Below, piece by piece: positions 1 through 9,025 of a DNA stretch of 64,000 nt. The stretch comes from Gigaspora rosea. Lineage: Eukaryota; Glomeromycota; Glomeromycetes; Diversisporales; Gigasporaceae. The translations under genes were made by a program, and so were the position numbers. How positions within the stretch are numbered: position 1 is the stretch's first letter; the number at the start of each line of letters is the position of its first letter. Location: the NCBI GenBank assembly GCA_003550325.1, contig QKWP01001249.1:17080-81079 (forward strand), given 5' to 3'. The notes beneath the pieces were generated by a model, which was given only the letters and a program-made list of their open reading frames with translations, had not been told where the DNA came from and made no database searches.

Positions 1-420
1 ATTTTATTAATAAAATTCTATAAAATCTCATGAATCATAAAATTTTACTAATTAATTCTAACTTAATTCACTAAGTAAACTTGTTCAGGGCCTAAAAATA
101 CATTAAATCGGCAGTCTTGTTTTTATTTTACTTGAAATTTGGAGAAAAGATGCTTAAATTTGACTTTTTTGATCAAAAATCCAAAAGTATGTATCTATTA
201 TCCAAATTTCAAGTAAAATAAAACTAACCCTGCCGATTTGGTGTATTTTTAGGTGCTGTACAAGTTTGCTTAGTGCATAAAGTTAGAATTAATTAATAAA
301 AATTTGTGTATAATAGGATTTTATAAAATTTTATTAATAAAATTCTATAAAATCTCATGATTCATAAAATTTTACTAATTAATTCTAACTCATTTCACTA
401 GGTAAACTTGTCAGCACCAA
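1..420. repeat. Foldback repeat, cut by window edge
   Basis: About 54-170 pairs as an imperfect inverted repeat with about 180-296. The shared sequence runs from TTAATTCTAACT through a 'cctaaaaatacattaaatcgg' like core to CAAATTTCAAG. Positions 1-62 are then repeated directly at about 329-392, and a third, partial arm (AGGTAAACTTGT) ends near 415. This looks like a foldback element with one duplicated arm. The left end is outside the window, so no target duplication can be read. No coding. Confidence 0.6.
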
Positions 421-580
421 AATATAAATATAAGTATATTCAGACTCAGACCAGTCTGTATAAAATTTAGAGGCTGGGTCTGGTCCGATCCTGGACCAGA
501 CCTGAACCGGACCTATTCTGATCCTGGCCGGACCCAAACCGGGCCTAATCATTTGTTGTTTAAGTCCCCCCCCCTCTAAA
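421..580. repeat. GC-richer GGTCCGG-type repeat
   Basis: A short island much richer in G+C than its surroundings, made of variants of GGACCAGACC and CCGGACC and ending in a C9 run. It resembles in style the GGTGACCC repeats inside the hAT-like element at 4377-5072. Family unclear. It lies at the 3' end of the broken Plavaka transposase and may mark a further insertion there. Confidence 0.35.
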
Positions 581-599
581 AAATTTTGAACTTGTAATG

Positions 600-2066
600 T
601 TAAACAAAGAATTAAATTGGAGTGGCCTAATCTAGGCAACATTGTTTAATATGAAGCAATAAATGAATATTGGATGTTATCAGATGTGGGCCATAATTTT
701 GTTTAATTAACTTTGCTATGTTTATTAGCCGATTATGTGCTTTGTCTATGTCACTTTATCTGACTATTTGGCTTACTAATGAATTGCATGCACAGACAAA
801 ATTTAAAATAATTTCTTTATCTCCATGTGATAGCAAATCCCACATGCACGGTATAGCATACACTTGATAAAATATTTTCCACTGATCTGCAGTAAATCAA
901 CTAAATTCTTCTGCTCCACGTGCGACTTTTGATGGAATACAACCTATATCTGATGGAATTTTAACGTTCGACATACATTGTTCAATTATTGAAAGTTGTT
1001 TATTAATAAGTTTATTATGATCTAATAAGCACTGCTTCATTATCCACTTGCAGATACCTAAAAATAGGCAATGCATTGGATCAACTTAACTGGATCAAAA
1101 TAATTTAGCCGATATAGTTCTGATTATCTTACTCCTGTTTCTAAAACATGCTCATCATGTTCTTGTTTATTTATACAAAGTAACCATTGATTTGCTGCAC
1201 TAAAATATTGTGAAATATCTACTGATTTAAACCATTCATCCATACTTTCAAAACCACTGTAGTGATTTTTTTTGGTTTCACAATCATATGTTGCACATTT
1301 TGGACAACGATGGCATTTTACTAAATAACTTGCATGACCGCATATTTTTCTTGCAGCAGGAACATTATTAGCCGATAAAATAAGTGCAGCGTATATCTTG
1401 TGTCCTTTTTTATATTCAAATGTTGATGGTAATTCTATACCGGAAGAAAATTCAATTAACTCGTCGACGATTGGAGCAAGATAATGATTTATTTGTTGTT
1501 TACTAGGCTCATTTGGACCAGGGATGATACCTAATATTAAAATATTGTTTGGTTTGAATCGTTCTTCACATAGTAAATTACATAAAACTCCATAAATTAC
1601 CCCAGTGCTAGTATCTGAAATTCAATTTTTAAATTAGTTGTGGGCTACAACTAAATAAAAAAAATAGTTGCAGATTATAACAATTTATAAAAATTTAGTT
1701 GCAGTACAAGCATTTAATCAAAATTTATAAGTAAAATTTGCAAATTTATGTGCGGAATTTGCACATGCACTTCAGATTTTGGTTGCGGAATTTTAAAATT
1801 TGTTGTGGTCCACAGACTCTGCAACCCAATTTCAGACACTGCCCAGTGCTATAAATTGTATAATTGAATAGTTGGAACTAGTCGATATTCATAGCTAAGC
1901 CGATATGGCTATCAAGTGTGTTATTTGTAAAAAATGGCATAGGATCATCAGGATTTATAGCAAAATTTTTCCAGATATTACCCTCGTATATGTTTGAGAA
2001 AATTCTATTTGGAACATTTCTATTTCTAGAATGCCGTAACATCACCTCAAACCCTGGCCCCTACAT
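600..2066 (-). pseudogene. Plavaka-type transposase, central/C-terminal part
   Basis: Minus-strand translation gives pieces such as PGFEVMLRHSRNRN, NIYEGNIWKNF, MNIDWFQLFNYTIY, then after the MITE VIYGVLCNLLC, ILILGIIPGPNEPSKQQINH, ARKICGHASYLVKCHRC, MHCLFLGICKWIMKQC, IPSDIGCIPSKVARGAEEF and TADQWKIFYQVYAIPCMWDL. This order (ILGIIPGP, cysteine pair, MHCLFLG, IPSDIG, TADQWK) is that of Plavaka transposases of the CACTA superfamily, which are abundant in fungi. The frame is broken by a 233-bp MITE at 1609, a palindromic tract at about 2067, in-frame stops (for example within the AEEFS-FTADQW stretch) and small shifts. It is dead. The N-terminal part lies at 5073-6815. Confidence 0.85.
1609..1841. 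mobile_element. hAT-type MITE inserted in Plavaka transposase
   Basis: A 233-bp element flanked by the 8-bp direct duplication CCCAGTGC (1601-1608 and 1842-1849). The ends are TAGTATCTGAAATT and, inverted, CAGTGTCTGAAATT. An 8-bp duplication with YAGTG-like ends is typical of hAT elements. No coding capacity. Removing it and one copy of the duplication restores the host reading ...YSTG-VIYG..., so it landed in the gene while that was still recognisable. Confidence 0.9.
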
Positions 2067-2340
2067 CAGCAAATTAAATATATAGATATATATCAATTAC
2101 TAACCGGTCAGATATATATCGATACTAAATACCCCTGCCGATTTCTATCGATAGTGATAGTAATCGATATATATCTGATATAAATAGTAATCGATATATA
2201 TCTAATAAGATATATATCGATTAATATCTATATCAGATATATATCAATTACTATCACTATCGATAGAAATCAGCAGGAGTATTTAGTATCGATATATATC
2301 TATGATAGTTAGTAATCAATATATAACCAATATATTAATA
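2067..2340. repeat. ATATCGAT palindrome, ~270 bp
   Basis: A near-perfect inverted repeat centred at about 2205, whose innermost arms TCGATATATATCT and AGATATATATCGA are separated by 4 bases. Outer arms include CTATCGATAGTGATAGTAAT and a CCTGCCGATTTC / GAAATCAGCAGG pair. It separates the transposase segment ending at about 2066 from upstream remnants. A related tract lies at 4071-4310. No clear duplication was found at the borders. Positions 2341-2555 continue as AT-rich sequence with scattered ATCGATATAT copies. Confidence 0.75.
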
Positions 2341-2559
2341 GTGATTATAATCGATACATATTCATGATAGTTAATAATCGATATATAATCAATATAATAT
2401 TTTGATAATAAAAATTATATATTGTAATTTATAAAATTCGATTTTAAAAAATTTTTAATTTATTAAAAAACTTAATATATTTTTACATTACATAATTACT
2501 ATATAATTCTATAATTATTACATATTATCTATAATAATATAATAAGAACAAACAAGAAA

Positions 2560-3610
2560 GAGAGCTATATAGTTTTTTTGCGATAGTTCATGGTTCTTGA
2601 ATCTCTATTCCTAGTACTATTTCAATATCTTGCAAAATATGTATCTATGAAAAAATTAGTAGAAAAATGAATAATACCGAAAGACAAAGAACAAACAAAT
2701 AGAGCTATACGTTTTTTTGCAATAGTTCTAGTTCACGAATCTCCATTTCTAGCGACCAATATTTATGACGCTATTTCATGTTTTCCAAAGTACAACCTAC
2801 AAAAGAAAGAGTACATTAGTGAAAAGAATATAAAAAAAAAGCAAGACAAAAATACAGACTGGTACACTCCTTATACCAGACCAAGATCCTGTTCACGACG
2901 CCATTTCACGTTTCCTGAAGTCGTTTCCCAAAGTACAAACTTACAAAAGAAAGAGTGCGTCAATAAAAAGAATTAAAATATGAAAAAGAAAGCAAGACAA
3001 AAATACAAACCAGTATACTAGCCCAAGATTCCATTCACGACGCCATTCACATTTCCCAAAGTACAAAATCCTTATACCAGCCCAAGATTCCGTTCATGAT
3101 GCCATTTCACGTTTCCCAAAGTACAACCTACAAAAGAAGAGTTCGTTAGTGAAAAAAATATAAAAAAAAACCAAGACAAAAATACAGACTAGTACATTTC
3201 TTATATTAGCCCAAGATCCCGTTCACGATGCCATTTCAAGTTTTCTAAAGTACAAACTTACAAAAGAAAGAGTGCATTAGTAAAAAAAATTAAAATATGA
3301 AAAAGAAAGCAAGACAAAAATAAAACTAGCATACCAGCCCAAGATTCCATTCACGATGCAATTTCACATTTTCCAAAGTACAACTCCTTTTACCAGCCCA
3401 AGATTCCATTCACGACGCCATTTCATGTTTCCCGAAGTACAACATACAAAAGAAGAGTGCGTTAGTAAAAAGAATATGAAAAAAAAAGCAAAATGAAAAT
3501 ACAAACCAAAGTCTTCTCCATTAGAAAAAGATGCCATTAATAGTGAAGGAGAGTATTTCTGTGAGGCAGGTGGGAGATCTCCACTTTCACGATTCTGTAA
3601 TCTGACCTTT
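2560..3610 (-). repeat. Tandem array of ~50-bp exon-like units with T-rich spacers
   Basis: On the minus strand, units of about 50 bp (core TTTGGGAAACGTGAAATGGC then GTCGTGAACGG-ATCTTGGGCT) recur at about 2760, 2895, 3040, 3100, 3235, 3355 and 3415. Most are followed by GTATAAG or GTATGC and preceded by a TTTT-rich tract ending TTTTGTAG or TTTGTAAG. The upstream end (3500-3610) is a longer open stretch reading NRESGDLPPASQKYSPSL and LMASFSNGEDF, followed by GTTTGTATT. A reading such as CTSGNMKWRREWNLGL can be made through the unit. Units are not multiples of three, so coding is uncertain. The layout is that of a gene with tandemly duplicated mini-exons, or its relic. Confidence 0.5.
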
Positions 3611-4070
3611 ATGCCCGCTTTACTATAGTATGAAAAAAATAAAAAAAATAAATATAAAAATACGAAAAAAAAAAATAAAATCAAAAAACNATAAAAATAC
3701 GAAAAAAAAAAATAAAATCAAAAAACCGATAAATAAAAAAAAATAAATAAAAAAAATAAATAAAAATAAATAAATAAATCAAAACGAAAAAAAATAAAAT
3801 TTGAAAAAAAATATATAAATAAAAAAAATAGAAAATATATTTAAATCGAAAAAAATTGAAAAAAAGATAAAAATGGAAAACAATATATATAAAGAAAAAA
3901 AATTAAAAAAAATATACAGTATAAATTGAAACGAAAAAAAAATTTTGAAAAAAAAGATCAAAAATAAAAAAACAGATCCGGTAGATCTATCTAGATATGC
4001 AAAGATTACTAATTGCGCAAATTTATAAATAAAAATCTGCAAAGATCTCAAAATTATTGATTTCTATTGT
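3611..4070. repeat. A-rich low complexity with an assembly N
   Basis: Poly-A-rich low-complexity DNA. A single ambiguous base sits at 3690, and the 36 bp on its left (3654-3689) are repeated exactly on its right (3691-3726). That is what an uncollapsed contig overlap looks like. The open frames seen here on the minus strand are Phe/Ile runs and are not genes. Confidence 0.7.
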
Positions 4071-4310
4071 TACGCTATCTGCTATCTGCTATATAACGAT
4101 TAATAACTTAAATCGTTATTTATCGATTCAAATGTATATGATAATAATCGATTAGCAGATGTATAGCAATTTATATTTAATTAATATATATATCGATTAT
4201 AGATATATATCCAGTTTTATCCAGTTTATCGATATATAACGTTACTTTTTAATCGATATAAAACGATTAATTGTTATATATCGATTAGTATCTATCTAAA
4301 AAATTTACTG
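4071..4310. repeat. Second ATATCGAT tract
   Basis: AT-rich sequence with repeated ATCGATTA, TATATCGAT and AACGATTAAT words in both orientations, related to the palindrome at 2067-2340. It follows directly on a remnant of the Plavaka transposase (4311-4368, minus, reading KLYPVESIKQQLYM), so it interrupts that gene. Borders are soft. Confidence 0.5.
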
Positions 4311-4376
4311 ATGTACTACATCATATAAAGTTGCTGCTTTATACTTTCAACTGGGTAAAGCTTTAATGCTCGTAAT

Positions 4377-5072
4377 TAGTGAATTGACCCGTCTAAAAAA
4401 TCTTCACCCGGGTCACCTGACAGGTGGACAATGTGCCACCCGGGTGGAAAAGGGTCAGTCCAAAAAAAGGCACTACCCTGGTCACCCGACAGGTGACCCA
4501 ACAGGTGACCCGTCAGGTTACCTGGGTCAATTAAAAAAAATCACAGGTGGTTAGTGATTTGACCCAGGTGGGTAAACTATAGTTGGTGGTAGAATTAATT
4601 TTACAAATTAATATGGTTACAGCATTGCCATATTTTTTGCCGTGATTGCTGTGAGCCGTAATGCCGTAATGCTGTAATGCCGTAAAATCGTAATGCTATA
4701 AAGCCGTAATGCCATAATGCCGTAATGCTGTAATGCAGAAATACTATCTGCTATAATACTGTTTATTAAAATTCTGTACTGCATTATGGTTTCCTTTAAA
4801 TAATTTACTATTAAATATTTTTCGAATTTGATTCTGTCGACTTCACAAATTTGCATTAATTTGTCTGCCTGTGGGTGACCCGTGGGTTGACCACAGGTCA
4901 CCCGTGGGTTGACCACAGGTCACCCGTGGGTTGACCACAGGTCACCCGTGGGTTGACCACAGGTCACCCGCGGGTTAACCCACCCGTTCTCACCCAGGTT
5001 GTTGCAACTTGACCCGGGTCACTCACCCACCCGCGGGTGACTCGGGTAACACCCACTTGGGTCAAAACACTA
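4377..5072. mobile_element. hAT-like element with GGTGACCC repeats
   Basis: A 696-bp element flanked by the 8-bp duplication CTCGTAAT (4369-4376 and 5073-5080). Ends are TAGTGAATTGACCC and, inverted, TAGTGTTTTGACCC. The interior has many copies of GGTGACC / GGTCACC in both orientations, including a tandem run at about 4866-4975 with a ~23-bp unit. A further internal end-like copy (TAGTGATTTGACCC, 4552) suggests a smaller relative is nested inside or that the left end was duplicated. No transposase. It interrupts the Plavaka gene. Confidence 0.85.
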
Positions 5073-5361
5073 CTCGTAATAAAGTTCTTTCATTTGTTTT
5101 AATTATCTCTGCTAATAGTTCATTACATGCTAATCATCATGATTCTGATCTATGATTAGGATATTCAACATATGTATACATTTTGTATGCTGGTTGATTT
5201 CCATCTGAATAATTTTTGACTTCTAATAGATTATAAAGTTTATGATACTTAGGCATGCAACATATTTTTTATATTTAGTTAAGATACCTAAAAACGATTT
5301 TGTTGTGGTCAGAGAAGTAGAAAACTTATCGGCTTCATTTATTTTGAAATATACAAGTATA

Positions 5362-5702
5362 CAGTCGGACCTCCATAAATGCAACCTCCATAAATGCAAT
5401 ACCTCCCTAAATGCACATTTTTTTCTATTCCGTAAGATGTTATTAGTGTTAAATGCACGTTCTATATTCTGTAAATGCACGTTATCTTGAATAACATTTT
5501 ATATTACACTAACCTCCCTAAATGCATGTAGCCAATCAAATTTTAGTATTTAAGATAGGTTATACAGTTTTGGTAGAAGTTACACAAACTTGATGATCAA
5601 ATTTTTAAAGCTGCAATTTATTTGGCTCACTCTAAATGCAAACCTCCCTAAATGCACGTTATAGGCTTGTTCCTTCAAGTTGCATTTATGGAGGGTTGAC
5701 TG
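5362..5702. mobile_element. pogo/Tigger-like MITE, copy 1
   Basis: 341 bp flanked by TA. Ends are CAGTCGGACCTCCATAAATG and, inverted, CAGTCAACCCTCCATAAATG. The sub-terminal word CTCCCTAAATGCA recurs several times in both halves. CAGT(T/C) ends with a TA duplication are typical of pogo-group Tc1/mariner elements. Its partner, in the opposite orientation and nearly the same length, is at 12839-13178. It interrupts the Plavaka reading frame after FLQI. Confidence 0.88.
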
Positions 5703-5993
5703 TAATTTGAAGAAATTTAATTAATGTTTCTGTACCAACATCAGATACATTGAAATATTGCTGATATTTAATTATCCATAAGATAATCCAATCATGCAAA
5801 TTATTATCGAAAGTAAACGGAGGATCAAAAACTTCAGGATCGATTTCTGGCAGAATAAAATTAACAAGTTCACAGCTTGCTTGCAAAGATTCACTTGCAG
5901 AATCACTTGAAGAAGACTTACTTGAGGAAGAAGCATCATTAGGCTCTTCTTTCTGAATTATCATAATTTCATTATCATCTGATAGTTGATATA

Positions 5994-6234
5994 TAGGGTG
6001 AGTTAGTAAAAAAGGGACAAATTTTTTCTAAGTAAAAGTTTTCGCTTAAATATTTTAACAAGTATCTTAATAAATTTAATAAATTTTTTTTTATTTTAAT
6101 TCTATATAATTTCAAGATTAAAATAAAAAAATTTTTAGCAAATTTGATTAAATAGTTGTTAATATATTTTAATTTAAAAATTAAAAAAAAATTTACTAAA
6201 AATGATTTGTCCCTTTTCTACTGACTCACCCATA
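5994..6234. mobile_element. Mariner-like MITE, family W copy 1
   Basis: About 241 bp with inverted ends TAGGGTGAGTTAGTA and (inverted) TGGGTGAGTCAGTA, followed by AAAAGGGACAAAT. It lies in a TA-rich target. Internal AATAGTTGTTAATATATT and the ends match the elements at 47848-48096 and 57126-57371. It splits the Plavaka N-terminal region between ...ESSPFDI and YQLSDDNEI.... The exact end base is uncertain by 2-3 nt. Confidence 0.75.
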
Positions 6235-6815
6235 TATCAAATGGTGATGATTCTTCTAAAGTTTCATCAATGTTCATCTCTTCATTATCGATGGGTGAAG
6301 GCATCTGAAATTTTGCTTTACCCGATTTTCTTGTGTTCAATAAAATCATCTTCTAGAAATAAACTTATAGATTCAGTACTCGAGTTTGTATTGTCATCTT
6401 CGTCACTAGCTGTACTATCTTCTTCGGAACTATTGTTATCTGATGCATTGTTATCTGAACCACTATCATCAGAATCACTGTTGTTTGAACCACTATTATC
6501 AGAATCATTGTTATCCAAACCATTATCATCAGAATCATTGTTATCCAAACCATTATTATTAGAATCATCGTTATCTGAATCTTCACTTCCTGAACTAGCA
6601 CGGTTTGAAAATTCTGGCAGTGGTTCTTTTCTATGTTTATACTTTGCTGTGGATGATTGCTTAGTGATCCTACTAGATTGATCAATTTCGGGTAAGCACA
6701 TATGGGATTGCTATGTTGATGGATTGATATATTTTCCTTGACATTTTGAGCACTTACATACTACTTTTTTTGTTTTGCGTATATATTTTCCGGAACTCTC
6801 TTCAGATGACAACAT

Positions 6816-7993
6816 TATTATTTTACTATTATGGTTTTTATATTGGGTAAAATGCGTATTGATTTTTTTGCAAGATTTTTCAAGAAAATTTATGCTGCAA
6901 TCGACGTCTTAAATACTTTTTCGAAATAAATCAGCCCTATATATATAAACAATTCAAGAATTTATACATATCATAGATTTAAATTACTGATCACTAATTA
7001 AATCATCAGAATTAATTTTTCTTGTAATATATAATACAGAATAAATAAAACATGGAAACAATTCATTCAATCAATTCTCTTCAGAACGTGTTTATTTTTT
7101 TCTTCCCGGAACACGTCAATTTCTTCTTTTTTTTAAAAAAACAATAAAATACAAATATCTTTGTACAATATTATAAAAAGCATTATACAAATATAGTAAT
7201 ATTATGAGTACAGAAAGACTATCGATGATATGCATAGAATTCTTCGAATATTAACTGTTCACTAAATATCTTCTCAAGAGAGAAACAGTTGAAAAACTTA
7301 AAGGTTGTATCAAGATAAACATGAAACATTTAACAAAGTAAACTTTTATATACGAACAGTAGAAAATATAAGTAGAATTCTTAGAATACTTATGACTTAA
7401 ATCGCATAAACATTTCAAATGAAACAAAACTCTTCGGAAAGTTAAAGATAAACGTGTTATAACCATAACAAGGAAAAATAATCTTAATTACAAGAGCCAA
7501 TATTCTATACCAAGTTTTCACTCATATCATTGCTATAATAAACATATCTTCTCAAATGAATTTTTTTTTTTGAAAAAACAGTACCAATTTTTAATTATTT
7601 CGTCTAACTAAAACTATTATAATGTATGCAACATTAAAATTTTATCTGAATACGGAAAACAATATCAAATATTTATAATCATGCATTAGAATGCATATAA
7701 TGCTCGAGTAATTAAAAACAATACCGAACCCTAATAATAATGTGACAATCAGATTGGTGCATTGTCCAAGCGAAAGGTACATTATTTTAATGTAATCGTT
7801 ATTTATTTAATGATATATAAGTGATATTAATTTAATATATATATAATGTTCAATTTTCTATTCGAGTACAGAAGAATTCCAAGAAATAATGCAGAATATC
7901 TTATAATTTGGTTATTGATAATTTCTTTGGCATATCTTTCTAATGAAGTAATTTTTTAAATAACATTATAACGATATTAATGTTATATTTTAA
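6816..7993. other. AT-rich intergenic stretch
   Basis: I see no gene. It lies upstream of the dead Plavaka gene. Some repeated words (AGAATTCTTAGAATAC, TCTTCTCAA...GAAAC) suggest old decayed repeats at about 7230-7560. The open frames are short and low-complexity. Confidence 0.4.
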
Positions 7994-8629
7994 GGGAATA
8001 GAAATTTGTCGCACTCGCGACATGTCGCACCCCTAATTCTGACCAATCAAATAGCACGATTTTGTAGACAAAAAATTTTAAGTTTTAAAAATTAAAAATT
8101 TTACTAGTAAAATGTAAAAATAAATAAGCGATATTAAAGCATATAATGTAAAATTTTATTTTGAACAACTTTTTCTAAGTCATAAAAATAGATCGTCTTA
8201 GTAAAAAAACCGTTTTATAAAAAAAATCAAAAATTTCGATCATTAGCACATATAAAACTTTTTTTTTACTAATATAATCTATATTTACGTTCAAGTATTA
8301 CATGTAAGATTTTATGCTAAACAACTTCTTTCTAAGTTAAAAAGTAGATTGAATTAGTAAAAAAAAAGGTTTATATGTGCTAACTTTGGAAAATTTTGAT
8401 TTTTCTTATAAAACGTTTTTTTACTAAGACAACCTATCTTTATGACTTAAAAAAAGTTGTTCAAAATAAAATTTTACGTTATATGGCTTGCTATTTTATA
8501 TATATTTTACACTTTATTAAGTAAAATTTTAAATTATTAAAAAAAAAATTTTTTGCCTATAAAATCGTGCGATTTGATTGGTCGAAGCAGGGGTGCGACA
8601 TGTCGCGGGTGCGACAAATTTATTTTCCC
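7994..8629. mobile_element. Foldback MULE, copy 1
   Basis: 636 bp flanked by the 9-bp duplication ATATTTTAA (7985-7993, 8630-8638). Ends are GGGAATAGAAATTTGTCGCA and, inverted, GGGAAAATAAATTTGTCGCA, followed by GCGACATGTCGCACCCC. The two halves pair along almost the whole length, with GCACGATTTTGTAGAC and ATCGTGCGATTTGATTGG in the arms. Long inverted arms plus a 9-bp duplication fit a Mutator-like foldback element. No transposase. A second copy is at 56188-56818. Confidence 0.9.
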
Positions 8630-8638
8630 ATATTTTAA

Positions 8639-9025
8639 TTTATTTTATTTGAGTACATAAAAACTTCAGATCGAGTAATTATTAAGTTCGTTCGTATATC
8701 TTCCCATTGAAGTAATTTATTTATGATATTATAATGATATTAATATAAATTATTTTTAGCGAAAGGTAAATTAATATTATATGCAGCTTTATTAATAAAT
8801 TTTAATTATCAGGAGACATAAGACAGATAATACAGATAATAGAAGATAATTACCATATAGCTATCGAACTTATAAAAAGGATAGTATCTTTCCTAGAAAA
8901 TTTCGTTGTCGATTTCAATTCAATATCTCATCCTAAAATTACTTTTCACAACTAAATCAATCCTCTTTCACCTTTTTTTTATCTTAAAATATTTTTCTCA
9001 ATAATTTTTTCGATTTCAATATACA
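8639..9025 (+). promoter_or_regulatory. Upstream region of broken gene, possible TATA box
   Basis: AT-rich intergenic DNA. CTTATAAAAAGGATAG at about 8869-8884 resembles a TATA box about 150 bases before the ATG at 9026. This is inference from spacing only; no transcription start can be proved. Confidence 0.25.

Larger units (their letters stand above)
5073..6815 (-). pseudogene. Plavaka-type transposase, N-terminal part
   Basis: The best start is the ATG at 6815: MLSSEESSGKYIRKTKKV then a cysteine cluster CKCSKC. A long Ser/Asp/Asn-rich acidic stretch follows (DNNDSDDNG-like repeats, about 6420-6600). After the MITE at 5994-6234 come SSSSKSSSSDSASES and FNVSDVGTETLIKFLQI. After the pogo MITE (5362-5702) come KINEADKFSTS, KYHKLYNLLEVKNYSDG and TYVEYPNH, and finally KTNERTLLR. 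The Cys cluster, acidic linker and C..HKLY..EVK..Y module are the usual N-terminus of these transposases. There is an in-frame stop soon after the Cys cluster and a frame change near 6320. It is non-functional. Confidence 0.75.

Noticed and set aside
3364-4051. Phe/Ile-rich minus frames
   Set aside because: Translations of A-rich low complexity; only the short NRESGDLPPASQKYSPSL part is protein-like and is discussed with the array.
2067-5080. CRISPR-like array (regular repeats with spacers)
   Set aside because: The units at 2560-3610 are diverged, unevenly spaced, and the 'spacers' are similar to one another; the setting is eukaryotic.
6202-6681. Plus frame of 159 codons rich in Ser/Leu (SLLSEPLSSESL)
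   Set aside because: It is the antisense shadow of the acidic Asn/Asp/Ser region of the Plavaka N-terminus and runs through a MITE.
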